Assembly (NCBI GenBank): GCA_948471525.1
Contig: CAOKSY010000002.1
Location: 62,001-126,000 of the forward strand
DNA length: 64,000 bases
Direction of reading: 5' to 3'
Origin: an uncultured Clostridia bacterium
Lineage (GTDB): Bacteria; Bacillota; Clostridia; Christensenellales; UBA3700
The notes beneath the pieces were generated by a model, which was not told the origin of the DNA, did no database searches, and saw nothing but the letters and a program-made list of their open reading frames with translations. Numbering within the stretch: position 1 is the stretch's first letter; the number at the start of each line of letters is the position of its first letter. Below, one piece after another: positions 52,732-60,678 of this stretch. The position numbers and the translations under genes were made by a program.

Positions 52732-53244
52732 ATGGAATTTAAATATCATAGAATATTGATTGTAGGTTGCGGCGGCGCGGGCAAAAGTACGCTTGCGAGG
52801 CAGCTAGGTCAAAAATTAAATTTACCTGTCGTCCATCTTGATAAAATTTGGTGGCTGCCGAATTGGCAAAATAGATCAAAAGAAGAGTTCGATATTTTGC
52901 TTGATAATGAATTGAGTGAATCGCATTGGATAATAGATGGGAACTATCGGCGCACATTTGAGCAAAGACTGAAATATGCAGATTTTTGCATTTTTCTTGA
53001 TTATCCGATTTCATTGTGTATGGAAAGCGTATGTCAAAGAGTAAATGAATATAAAGGAAAAAGTCGTCCCGATATGACAGAGGGATGTATAGAGCGATTT
53101 GATCCTGAATTTGAAGAGTGGATATTGAATTTCGAAAGTACGGTCAAACCTGAAATGATGAATATACTTAAAGACGCAAATATCCCTTATAAAATTTTTG
53201 CAACTCGTCAAGAAACAGAGTTGTGGATGAACTCATTGAGCTGA
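52732..53244 (+). CDS. P-loop kinase-like protein (FlaR/adenylate-kinase-like)
   Basis: A 170-residue protein with Walker A G-C-G-G-A-G-K-S near residues 12-19 and H-L-D-K-I-W-W-L-P near 36-44, then W-I-I-D-G-N-Y near 66-72 and an arginine-containing lid around 100-110. This pattern matches the group annotated as DNA topology modulation protein FlaR, whose real role is more likely small-molecule phosphorylation. AAGAGG lies about six bases before the ATG. It is the second small kinase in this accessory stretch. Confidence 0.8.
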   Translation: MEFKYHRILIVGCGGAGKSTLARQLGQKLNLPVVHLDKIWWLPNWQNRSKEEFDILLDNELSESHWIIDGNYRRTFEQRLKYADFCIFLDYPISLCMESVCQRVNEYKGKSRPDMTEGCIERFDPEFEEWILNFESTVKPEMMNILKDANIPYKIFATRQETELWMNSLS

Positions 53245-53370
53245 TTTATTAAGAACTTTATACTAATAGCGCAGTTAATTAAGGGATTCAAAAAGATCTC
53301 TATAAATCAGCAAAATTGTTATTGTTTAAGTCTAATGTAATATTTAAATTATAAATTTGGAGGGGAGCTA

Positions 53371-53399
53371 TTGAATAGGTCTGTATTTTATGTTATAAT
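53371..53399 (+). promoter_or_regulatory. Sigma-A promoter of the APH-like gene
   Basis: TTGAAT (53371-53376), 17-bp spacer, extended TG (53391-53392) and TATAAT (53394-53399), 31 bp before the start. Confidence 0.78.
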
Positions 53400-53430
53400 G
53401 ACCGTAAACTAACGATAAGGGAAGGAAGAA

Positions 53431-54384
53431 ATGCGAGTAGAACGGATAATGGCGATACCGCTTGATAAAAATACTGCAAAAGAATATGCGCTCAAAGTAG
53501 CTGGACAATATTTCTCGACAGCGATAAAAAAGATAAAGTATCTGGGCGGAGGTTCGTTTGGACTGGCATACGGCGTTGAATTTGGCGATAGCAAAAAAAT
53601 AGTTATTAAGTTTTTGCGGGCTAAAGATATGTTGGAAAAAGAGGTATATGATCTAAAATTAATTGCCGATAACTGTCCCGTTAAGATGCCAAGCGTTTTA
53701 TTTGTCAGAAATGCCGATGATACGATACCTATAGATTGCTATGGAATGGATCTTATTGACGGTTCAAATGCAGTGTTTTCAACAGGTATGCTTTTGCAAA
53801 GTAAGCGCAAACGTCTTAAGTTTGCAGACGAAGTCGTCACGGCATTGCATGAGATACATTGCGTTAAGAACGAAAAATTCGGCGATACAATCGAGCCTGT
53901 ATATGAAAATTGGATTGATTTTTATAAATCTTTTGCAAAAGCGATCTTGGATAAAGCGGAAGAGTTGTGCTCCGGCGGCGAACTTTCTCAAAAAGTGATC
54001 GACGCATTGCGTGAAGCGTATGACAAGTTTGACGTTATATTCTCAGAAAAAGTCGACGAAGCCTGCCTTATTCACGGAGATCTAAATATTGCAAATATAA
54101 TGGTAGATAAAAAACATCGTATTGCAGGGTTTATAGATCCTTTGAATTCTATGTATGCGGATAGGGAATACGACCTGTTTCAATTTGATAATCTTACAGG
54201 AAAGAGATTTTTTCTGCGCGAAACGTATATGAAGAAATACGGAGCAAGCAAATATTGCGATGCGAAGTGCGCTTTCTACGGACTGTATAACGAAGTTTAC
54301 TGTTTTATCAAATCGGGATTCTTGGTGAATATGATAATGAAACCGCTTGTGAAAAATATGTACAAAAAGCTATCGGAATTGTAA
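53431..54384 (+). CDS. APH-family phosphotransferase (aminoglycoside/fructosamine kinase-like)
   Basis: A 317-residue kinase with the protein-kinase-like fold. The nucleotide loop G-G-G-S-F-G-L-A-Y near residues 40-48, the Lys in V-I-K-F near 60, the catalytic loop H-G-D-L-N-I-A-N near 215-222 and the metal-binding G-F-I-D-P near 233 are all present. It could act on an aminoglycoside, a sugar amine or another small molecule. AAGGAAG precedes the ATG. All catalytic residues are there, so it is likely active; resistance is not proven by sequence. Confidence 0.85.
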   Translation: MRVERIMAIPLDKNTAKEYALKVAGQYFSTAIKKIKYLGGGSFGLAYGVEFGDSKKIVIKFLRAKDMLEKEVYDLKLIADNCPVKMPSVLFVRNADDTIPIDCYGMDLIDGSNAVFSTGMLLQSKRKRLKFADEVVTALHEIHCVKNEKFGDTIEPVYENWIDFYKSFAKAILDKAEELCSGGELSQKVIDALREAYDKFDVIFSEKVDEACLIHGDLNIANIMVDKKHRIAGFIDPLNSMYADREYDLFQFDNLTGKRFFLRETYMKKYGASKYCDAKCAFYGLYNEVYCFIKSGFLVNMIMKPLVKNMYKKLSEL

Positions 54385-54415
54385 CTTAAATTATATAAAT
54401 AAAAAGGCAAACAAA

Positions 54416-54745
54416 ATGGAATTTGAGAAAATAATAAGAAACAACAAAGATATAGTTCACGTTATAGACGAAAGGGTAGTAATTTCTGACGCTCAATCAG
54501 CTATAGATTTGATGATGACTGTAAATTATTAAACGGGCGTAAAAAATATTGCTATATCTAAAGATTTGATAGCGCCGGAGTTTTTTATTTTGAGCAGCGG
54601 GATCGCAGGTGAAATATTGCAAAAATTTATCAATTATCAATTTCGTATAGCTATTTACGGCGATTATTCAAAATATACCAGCAAGCCGTTGAAAGACTTT
54701 TTCAGCGATAGTTTGGACGATGCAGTCGAAAATCTTTCAAAATAA
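54416..54745 (+). pseudogene. DUF4180 gene with a premature stop
   Basis: Reading through one in-frame TAA (54530-54532) gives a 109-codon protein of the DUF4180 type: D-A-Q-S-A-I-D-L-M-M-T-V near residues 25-36, then T-G, S-S-G-I-A-G-E-I-L-Q-K-F-I-N-Y near 60-74 and G-D-Y-S-K-Y-T-S-K-P-L near 82-92. The stop sits where the family usually has Glu before T-G, so a single GAA to TAA change explains it. The C-terminus is also shortened by about 10 residues compared with family members as I recall them. The ribosome site is poor (AAAAAGG). Confidence 0.75.
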
Positions 54746-54802
54746 ATATTTGAAAGTTGCATTATAGACAAACATATCGTAAGAATATGGGGGTAGATAA
54801 TT

Positions 54803-55690
54803 ATGTCAAAGTTAATTAATGTCAACGGACTATCGGTGGGGGATGTAATTGAGTTTGGAAGATATCCTCAAAATTTAGTCGAGGATGACAAAGTCAATAG
54901 GCAGTTGAAAAAGATTTGCAATAAAAGCCGATTAAAACTCAATTCTATTTGGCAGTCTTATGAGTACAGTTTTGCCAAAGGATCGTTTGCGGATATAGAA
55001 TTCGGCGATAGGAAATATAGATGCCTTATAAGGCGTAAAAGCTATTATAAAGAATATTCCGACTATAAAAACAATACATTTTACAGTTTTTCTTACGAGC
55101 CTATCTTGTGGAAAGTGTTGTCGATCGAAGACGGCCGCGCATTGCTTTTATCGGAAAAATTGATCGACGAGCAAGACTTCTGTAGCAAAGACAATATCAG
55201 ATTGATTGACGGAAAAATTTATTGGTCGAATAATTATAAACACAGCAATTTGAGACGTTGGCTCAATGAGGTTTTTTACAATGAGGCATTTAGCGAAGCC
55301 GAAAAGAAATGTATTAAAACGGTAAACGTAAAGAACGATTCTTCCACGACAAAGAAGTCGCCTAATCAGTATGCCTGCGAGGATACGGAGGATCAAGTAT
55401 TTCTTTTGAGTTATCAAGAAGCGGCTACACTTTTTCCCGACAATAAATCGCGTTGGAAGAAAGCGACGGAGTATTCAAAGGCAAAAGGCTTTTTTGCATA
55501 CAGAACGCCCGATGAAAAATATAATAACGCATGTTGGTGGTTGCGTTCGCCTGATCATAAGTATAATAACAATGTTCGGTGTGTAGGTTACGGGGGCGGA
55601 ATCGGAGACGGAGGATTTTCTACCGCAAACGAGTCGGCAAACGCTGGAGAGGGGGTTGCTCCCGCTATTATAGTCGAATTTCGCAAATAG
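54803..55690 (+). CDS. DUF6273 domain protein
   Basis: A 295-residue soluble protein without signal peptide. It begins V-G-D-V-I-E-F-G-R-Y-P-Q, a lead common before DUF6273, and the domain occupies about 90-293: W-K-V-L near 97, N-L-R-R-W-L-N near 151-157, F-L-L-S near 195 and C-W-W-L-R-S-P near 243-249, ending G-V-A-P-A-I-I-V. The fold resembles formylglycine-enzyme or C-type-lectin-like domains. Function is unknown. GGGGGT precedes the ATG. Confidence 0.8.
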   Translation: MSKLINVNGLSVGDVIEFGRYPQNLVEDDKVNRQLKKICNKSRLKLNSIWQSYEYSFAKGSFADIEFGDRKYRCLIRRKSYYKEYSDYKNNTFYSFSYEPILWKVLSIEDGRALLLSEKLIDEQDFCSKDNIRLIDGKIYWSNNYKHSNLRRWLNEVFYNEAFSEAEKKCIKTVNVKNDSSTTKKSPNQYACEDTEDQVFLLSYQEAATLFPDNKSRWKKATEYSKAKGFFAYRTPDEKYNNACWWLRSPDHKYNNNVRCVGYGGGIGDGGFSTANESANAGEGVAPAIIVEFRK

Positions 55691-55734
55691 CTGTCGGATG
55701 TAAAGTGTTGCTAATATATTTTGCATAAAAGTTA

Positions 55735-55763
55735 TTTACAATTATGATTCTATATGATATAAT
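55735..55763 (+). promoter_or_regulatory. Sigma-A promoter of the ABC-F leader and gene
   Basis: TTTACA (55735-55740), 17-bp spacer and TATAAT (55758-55763). The transcript would start near 55770, 183 bases before the ABC-F start. Confidence 0.82.
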
Positions 55764-55790
55764 GACAAAAACTAAGCAAATAGGTGTAAA

Positions 55791-55811
55791 ATGAAGATAA
55801 TTTTCGGCTAA
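55791..55811 (+). CDS. Leader peptide MKIIFG of the ABC-F gene
   Basis: A six-codon ORF with its own ribosome site (AGGTG at 55782-55786). It lies 21 bases after the predicted transcript start and is followed by a hairpin (55821-55828 with 55845-55852) and the terminator at 55896. Short leader ORFs of this kind sense drug-stalled ribosomes upstream of several ABC-F resistance genes. Confidence 0.6.
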   Translation: MKIIFG

Positions 55812-55895
55812 TTTAATATATTAAAGCGTTGCGATTTTTTCGTTCGCTTTAAATTTGGCGGAAAGTTTTCTTATAGATATAATAATAAAATTTAT

Positions 55896-55939
55896 ATACG
55901 GAGTTGCGAGATACTTTCTCACGGCTCCGTATTTTATTT
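55896..55939 (+). terminator. Attenuator-type terminator in the ABC-F leader
   Basis: ATACGGAG (55896-55903) pairs with CTCCGTAT (55925-55932), with further inner pairing (GCGAGA with TCTC), followed by TTTTATTT. It ends 13 bases before the ABC-F start codon, so full-length mRNA needs antitermination. Confidence 0.75.
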
Positions 55940-55952
55940 AGGATGCGAATAT

Positions 55953-57431
55953 ATGTCATTGATAAAAGTTCAAAATCTCACGTTTGCTTATGACGGAGGA
56001 TATAAAAATATTTTTGAAAATGTAAACTTTTCTATTGATACTGATTGGAAGCTTGGATTCGTTGGCAGAAACGGCAGAGGCAAAACGACTTTTTTGAATT
56101 TGCTTATGGGCAAATACGAATATTTGGGTAAGATTTTTGCAGACGTAGGGTTTACTAACTTTCCTTTTCATGTACCTAATAAAGACCGCCCGATATGCGA
56201 AGTATTGTGGGATATATGTCCGAATGCAGAGGAGTGGGAAATAGTGAAAGAGCTGTCTTATTTGGCAATTTCATCCGATACGCTTTATGATAATTTTGCT
56301 CATCTTTCAGGCGGTGAACAGACGAAAGTTCTTTTGGCAAGTTTGTTTTTGAGAGATAACAATTTTTTGCTTATTGACGAGCCTACCAATCATTTGGATA
56401 TCTCCGCAAGAAAGACGGTCTCAGATTATTTAAAACGAAAAAAAGGTTTTATTTTGGTATCGCACGACAGATCTTTTATAGACGGATGCGTAGACCATAT
56501 TCTGTCGATTAATAAGACCGATATAGAGGTGCAGGCAGGTAATTTTTCTTCGTGGCTTGATAATTTTCAAAGACAACAGAATTTTGAGATGTCGAGAAAT
56601 GAAAAGCTGAAGAAAGATATCGTACGGCTATCCGAGGCGGCAAAGCGTACTTCAGATTGGGCGGATAAGACGGAAGCGGCAAAATTTGGCAAGACAGACG
56701 CGGGGCTGAAGCCCGATAGAGGATACGTGGGACACAAAGCGGCAAAGATGATGAAACGCGCAAAAGTAGTCGAAGCTCGCGAAAGATCGGCAATAGAGGA
56801 AAAGTCTTCGTTGTTAAAAAATTTTGAGGAAAACGAAAAATTGAAATTATCTCCGTTGCGCTATCGCTCTTCGACATTGATCTCGGTTATAGGCGCGGAA
56901 ATATTTTACGGCGACAAAAAAGTATGCGGACCTCTCTCGTTTGATATACAAAACGGAGATCGGATCGCTTTGAACGGAAAGAACGGTTGCGGAAAAAGCA
57001 GTCTGCTCAAAATAATAGTCGGCGAAGATATCAAATATACGGGGATCGTTACGCATTCTTCGGGACTGACGATGTCTTATGTCCCTCAGTCGGTCGGACA
57101 TTTAAGAGGTAAATTGAATGAATTTATAGAGAATAATCAACTAGACGGGAAATTGTTTAGGACAATACTGAATAAAATGGGAGTCGGTTACAGCGAATTC
57201 GATTCGGATATTTCCGAAATGTCTCATGGGCAGAGAAAGAAGATCGCGCTTGCTAAAAGTCTTTGCGATAAAGCGCACATATACGTATGGGACGAGCCGT
57301 TGAACTATATAGATATGTATTCGCGCATACAGTTGGAGGAACTTATATGCGAGTTTGCGCCTACTATAATCTTTGTAGAACACGACGAGACTTTTAGAAA
57401 TACAGTGGCGACGCGTGTTATCGATATGTGA
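55953..57431 (+). CDS. Lsa-type ABC-F ribosomal protection protein
   Basis: A 492-residue ABC-F ATPase without membrane segments. It starts S-L-I-K-V-Q-N-L-T-F-A-Y, as Lsa proteins do. The first cassette has Walker A G-R-N-G-R-G-K-T near 39-46, L-S-G-G-E-Q near 117 and D-E-P-T-N-H-L-D near 140-147. The linker (about 195-290) carries the long arm that reaches the peptidyl-transferase centre. The second cassette has G-K-N-G-C-G-K-S near 345, M-S-H-G-Q-R near 416 and W-D-E-P-L-N-Y near 446. Relatives displace lincosamides, streptogramin A and pleuromutilins. The leader described upstream suggests drug-induced expression. Confidence 0.92.
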   Translation: MSLIKVQNLTFAYDGGYKNIFENVNFSIDTDWKLGFVGRNGRGKTTFLNLLMGKYEYLGKIFADVGFTNFPFHVPNKDRPICEVLWDICPNAEEWEIVKELSYLAISSDTLYDNFAHLSGGEQTKVLLASLFLRDNNFLLIDEPTNHLDISARKTVSDYLKRKKGFILVSHDRSFIDGCVDHILSINKTDIEVQAGNFSSWLDNFQRQQNFEMSRNEKLKKDIVRLSEAAKRTSDWADKTEAAKFGKTDAGLKPDRGYVGHKAAKMMKRAKVVEARERSAIEEKSSLLKNFEENEKLKLSPLRYRSSTLISVIGAEIFYGDKKVCGPLSFDIQNGDRIALNGKNGCGKSSLLKIIVGEDIKYTGIVTHSSGLTMSYVPQSVGHLRGKLNEFIENNQLDGKLFRTILNKMGVGYSEFDSDISEMSHGQRKKIALAKSLCDKAHIYVWDEPLNYIDMYSRIQLEELICEFAPTIIFVEHDETFRNTVATRVIDM

Positions 57432-57569
57432 AGTACTATTATTATTGCAAGTCATTATAACAACCGGAAATTGCAATCGCCAATTATCGACACGTTACGA
57501 CAAAACATCTTAAAATTTTATATAAAATATATGATAGACTTCTTTTGATTAAGCATTGGAGGAATTTTT

Positions 57570-57878
57570 ATGCACATTGAATTAACAATAAAAGCGGACA
57601 GCGCAATAGCAAAATTGGACGGAGAACTCGACGAGGGATGCGTAAGAGTAGTGCGGGATCGCATAGACAAATTTATCAAAAGCAATTACTTCGGTCGATT
57701 TGTTTTTGATTTTGACAAACTGACTTTTATGGACAGCACGGGCATCGGGATGCTTTTGGGAAGATACAAACAGCTCAGATCTCGCAACGTGCCGATATTT
57801 ATAAGCAATGCCAAAGGACACGTAGATTTTATTTTGTCTACCGCCGGAATCTACACAATAATGAAAAAAATAAGTTAA
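57570..57878 (+). CDS. spoIIAA: Anti-sigma F factor antagonist SpoIIAA
   Basis: A 102-residue STAS protein. Unphosphorylated SpoIIAA binds SpoIIAB and frees sigma F in the forespore. The phosphorylatable Ser lies at residue 56 in F-M-D-S-T-G-I-G, with L-G-R-Y-K after it. GGAGG precedes the ATG. It is the first gene of the spoIIA operon. No clear sigma-H promoter was recognised in 57432-57569. Confidence 0.94.
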   Translation: MHIELTIKADSAIAKLDGELDEGCVRVVRDRIDKFIKSNYFGRFVFDFDKLTFMDSTGIGMLLGRYKQLRSRNVPIFISNAKGHVDFILSTAGIYTIMKKIS

Positions 57879-57900
57879 GAGTGAGGTTAATCAGGTAATT

Positions 57901-58323
57901 ATGAACAAATTCAGTATGAGATTGTTATCCAAAACAGGTAACGAAGGTTTTGCAAGAAGCGTGGTCTCGGCTTTTTGCCTTGAGCTCAATCCGTCTATCG
58001 AGGAGATCAACGATATAAAGACTGCCGTATCCGAAGCTGTCACAAACTGCATAGTGCATGCTTATAATTCGCAGGAAGACAAATATATACAGCTTTCGGT
58101 GAGTTTAGAAGACGAAAAAGCGGAAATAATCATAGAAGACGAAGGTTGCGGAATCGACGACGTCGATAAAGCAATGCAGCCTTTTTTTACTACCAAACCC
58201 GAGCAGGAGCGCAGCGGAATGGGATTTACGTTGATTCAGACGTTTATGGATAAAGTAGAAATAAAATCACAGAAGAATAAAGGTACGAGGGTAATAATGC
58301 AAAAAGATTTTAAGAAGGATTGA
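57901..58323 (+). CDS. spoIIAB: Anti-sigma F factor and SpoIIAA kinase SpoIIAB
   Basis: A 140-residue GHKL-fold serine kinase that holds sigma F inactive and phosphorylates SpoIIAA. The N-box E-A-V-T-N-C-I-V-H-A-Y is near residues 46-56, the G1 box D-E-G-C-G near 80-84 and the G2 region R-S-G-M-G-F near 105-110. GAGG is spaced before the ATG. It is one base from sigF. Confidence 0.95.
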   Translation: MNKFSMRLLSKTGNEGFARSVVSAFCLELNPSIEEINDIKTAVSEAVTNCIVHAYNSQEDKYIQLSVSLEDEKAEIIIEDEGCGIDDVDKAMQPFFTTKPEQERSGMGFTLIQTFMDKVEIKSQKNKGTRVIMQKDFKKD

Positions 58324-58324
58324 T

Positions 58325-59038
58325 ATGCTTGATTACGAGACGACTATACAGCTTTTACAGCTTGCCAAACACGGCGACGACGATGCGAAGGGAAGATTGA
58401 TCAACGGCAATATGCCGTTGATAAAGAGTATAGCCCGACGCTATCGCAACAAGCAGGTCGAATATGACGATTTGTTGCAGTTGGGAGCGTTGGGACTTGT
58501 AAAGGCGATCAACAATTTCGATTGTTCATATAACGTAAAATTCTCTACTTATGCAGTGCCGATGATCGCGGGAGAGATCAAGAGATTTATCAGAGACGAC
58601 GGCTCGATAAAAGTCTCCAGAGCAATGAAGAGTCTTTGTTCTAAGATACAGGCTTATATCGGAGAATGTCTTGCCGGTAATAACTCGCCTTCGATAAAAG
58701 ATATTGCCGAGCACTTCGGCATAGACGAACAGGAAGTTGTTTTTGCTATGGACAGCAACAAATATCCTGTATCAATATTTGAAAAGTACGAAGACGACAA
58801 CAATCAATGCGTAATGGATAAGCTCGCGTCCAATGAAAATAACGACGACGTGATAAATAGAATTTTACTCAAAGATTATATTGATTCCTTGCCTGACAGG
58901 GAGAAAAAAGTTATTATACTCAGATATTACAGAGATAAGACTCAGAGCGAGATCGCTGAAATGCTGGGCGTATCGCAGGTGCAGATCTCCAGAATTGAGA
59001 GTAAAGTAATAAATCAACTCAAGCAGGCAATGGCTTAA
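58325..59038 (+). CDS. sigF: RNA polymerase sigma-F factor (forespore)
   Basis: A 237-residue sigma-70 family factor of the sporulation class. Region 2 has Y-D-D-L-L-Q-L-G-A-L-G-L near residues 40-51 and F-S-T-Y-A-V-P-M-I-A-G-E-I near 67-79, the latter diagnostic for sigma F/G/B. Region 3 is near 110-140 and region 4 (L-P-D-R-E-K-K-V-I to V-S-Q-V-Q-I-S-R-I) fills 185-232. The spoIIAA-spoIIAB-sigF order identifies it as sigma F rather than sigma G. A terminator follows directly. Confidence 0.95.
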   Translation: MLDYETTIQLLQLAKHGDDDAKGRLINGNMPLIKSIARRYRNKQVEYDDLLQLGALGLVKAINNFDCSYNVKFSTYAVPMIAGEIKRFIRDDGSIKVSRAMKSLCSKIQAYIGECLAGNNSPSIKDIAEHFGIDEQEVVFAMDSNKYPVSIFEKYEDDNNQCVMDKLASNENNDDVINRILLKDYIDSLPDREKKVIILRYYRDKTQSEIAEMLGVSQVQISRIESKVINQLKQAMA

Positions 59039-59046
59039 ATTATAAA

Positions 59047-59074
59047 GTATAAATAGCCTCCGATTGGACAATAT
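59047..59074 (+). promoter_or_regulatory. Putative forespore (sigma-F/G) promoter of the spoVA operon
   Basis: GTATA (59047-59051), 14 bp and GGACAATAT (59066-59074). It resembles the arrangement at dacF. Transcription would begin near 59081, inside the sigF terminator and after its left arm. Confidence 0.4.
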
Positions 59075-59094
59075 CTAATCGGGGGTGTTTTTTT
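59057..59094 (+). terminator. Rho-independent terminator after sigF
   Basis: CCTCCGATT (59057-59065) pairs with AATCGGGGG (59077-59085, one G-U pair) and TGTTTTTTT follows. Confidence 0.85.
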
Positions 59095-59229
59095 ATGAAA
59101 AGTCCGTTATTTAGAGACAACGTCGAAGACAAAGAGATAAAGTTTCTTTTGCCTGAGGATAAAGATATAGTCGTCAATAGAAGCGCAAATAAACGATCGG
59201 ATATTGGGGGAGGGAGAAATGGAAGATAA
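59095..59229 (+). CDS. 44-residue ORF at the head of the spoVA operon
   Basis: ATG 59095 follows GGGGGTG (59081-59087) at a good distance. The 44-residue product is hydrophilic (M-K-S-P-L-F-R-D-N-V start; Arg, Gly and Asp rich end). It overlaps spoVAC by 11 bases, so it could couple translation of spoVAC. I do not recognise the sequence. It may be a real small forespore protein or a leader ORF. Confidence 0.5.
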   Translation: MKSPLFRDNVEDKEIKFLLPEDKDIVVNRSANKRSDIGGGRNGR

Positions 59230-59665
59230 ACAGTATATGGAATACGTGCATACGCACGCGCAGAAAAGCAATCACGCTTTGACGCTTCTGTGGGCATTTT
59301 TGGTGGGAGGACTGATATGCTGTATCGGTCAGTCTTTTATATATATTTTCAAAGAAGTGCTGCCGCAGTGGGATAAGTCCAAGATCGCGGCGTTGGTAAG
59401 TATGACGATGATATTCCTTGGTGCGTTTTTGACAGGTATCGGGGTATACGACAAAATAGGCATACATGCCGGCGGCGGTTCGATAGTGCCGATAACTGGA
59501 TTTGCGAATTCGGTCGTATCGCCTGCAATGGAATTCAACAAAGAGGGAATAGTGCTTGGTATGATGGCAAAGATGTTTGTCATAGCCGGTCCGATTATAG
59601 TCGCAGGCACGGTCGCGTCGGTTTTTTCGGGCATAATTTATTGGATAGCAGGATTATTCGGTTGA
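59219..59665 (+). CDS. spoVAC: Stage V sporulation protein AC
   Basis: SpoVAC (148 aa) is part of the inner-membrane channel that loads dipicolinic acid into the spore and releases it on germination. Four membrane helices lie near residues 27-50, 60-80, 88-110 (with the glycine-rich A-G-G-G-S-I-V-P-I-T-G-F-A-N motif near 82-95) and 115-145. GGGGGAGGG at 59206-59214 fixes ATG 59219. Confidence 0.94.
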   Translation: MEDKQYMEYVHTHAQKSNHALTLLWAFLVGGLICCIGQSFIYIFKEVLPQWDKSKIAALVSMTMIFLGAFLTGIGVYDKIGIHAGGGSIVPITGFANSVVSPAMEFNKEGIVLGMMAKMFVIAGPIIVAGTVASVFSGIIYWIAGLFG

Positions 59666-59675
59666 GGAGCGATAT

Positions 59676-60677
59676 ATGAAAGTAGGAAAGCAAACTTATC
59701 TTCTAGACAATAAGGTATATATTCAATCCGCGTATTCCATAGCGGGACCGTACGAGGCGAAAGGCAATTTTAGGGAGTACTTCGACGCGGTAATGGAAGA
59801 CGATGAGTGGAAATGCAAATCTCATGAGATGGCGGAGATACAGATGCAGAGATTTGTCATAGGCGAATGTCTTGCAAAAGTAAACGTTAATCCGATGGAT
59901 TGCGATGCGATAATGGGCGGCGATCTTATAAATCAAATAGTGCCGACTTCGTTTTCGGCAAGAGATTTTCGCACTCCGTTTTTGGGGCTATATAATGCCT
60001 GCGCTACGTTCGGAGAAGCACTGTCGATAGGCTCGACTTTGGTAAACGGAGATTTCGACAAAGTGATATGCTGTACGAGTTCTCATTACGCAACCGCGGA
60101 AAGACAGTATAGATATCCGCTCGAGTTGGGCACTCAGCCTACCCCTCAATCGCAGTGGACAGTAACAGGCAGCGGAGCGGTCTTGCTGTCAAAAAAAGCT
60201 GGTGATTATCCGCTTGTCAAAGGTTATACGGTAGGCAGAGTATTGGACTTCGGTTTGACCGATCCCAACAATATGGGCGGAGCAATGGCTCCGGCGGCCG
60301 CCAATACAATCGTGACTCATTTTATGGACACAGGGCGCTCTCCTGATTATTACGATATGATCATCACGGGAGATCTGGGCAGGTTCGGCAGAGAAACGTT
60401 GCACTATCTATGCAAGAAAGAAGGCTACGTGCTGGACAATCTCAACGATTGCGGAAGTTTGGTATACAGCGACAAGCAGAAAGCGGGTCAGGGCGGATCG
60501 GGAGCAGGATGTTGTTCGCTGGTATTTGCGGCATATTTATATAAAAAATTATCTGATAGATCGCTTAAGAAGATACTTTTTGTACCTACAGGAGCTATGC
60601 TGTCAAAAGACTCGGCTTTGCAGGGAGAGAGTATTCCCGGTATTGCGCATGCGGTAATAATAGAAAGAGAGGATTGA
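59676..60677 (+). CDS. spoVAD: Stage V sporulation protein AD
   Basis: SpoVAD (333 aa) is the soluble, thiolase-fold partner that binds dipicolinic acid on the inner membrane. Features are N-Q-I-V-P-T-S-F-S-A-R near residues 87-97, Y-N-A-C-A-T-F near 108-114 with the Cys of the thiolase-like site, and G-G-S-G-A-G-C-C near 271-278. AGGAGC precedes the ATG. It starts 10 bp after spoVAC. Confidence 0.95.
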   Translation: MKVGKQTYLLDNKVYIQSAYSIAGPYEAKGNFREYFDAVMEDDEWKCKSHEMAEIQMQRFVIGECLAKVNVNPMDCDAIMGGDLINQIVPTSFSARDFRTPFLGLYNACATFGEALSIGSTLVNGDFDKVICCTSSHYATAERQYRYPLELGTQPTPQSQWTVTGSGAVLLSKKAGDYPLVKGYTVGRVLDFGLTDPNNMGGAMAPAAANTIVTHFMDTGRSPDYYDMIITGDLGRFGRETLHYLCKKEGYVLDNLNDCGSLVYSDKQKAGQGGSGAGCCSLVFAAYLYKKLSDRSLKKILFVPTGAMLSKDSALQGESIPGIAHAVIIERED

Positions 60678-60678
60678 T

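Noticed and set aside
53371..53412. 13-codon leader peptide (TTG start after GGAGGGG) before the APH-like gene
   Set aside because: It overlaps a well-formed promoter (TTGAAT-17-TATAAT) that would start transcription after the TTG, and no attenuator hairpin follows.
54803..55690. DUF6273 protein as a diversity-generating retroelement target
   Set aside because: The lectin-like C-terminus suggested it, but no reverse transcriptase, template repeat or adenine-biased variable repeat was seen nearby.
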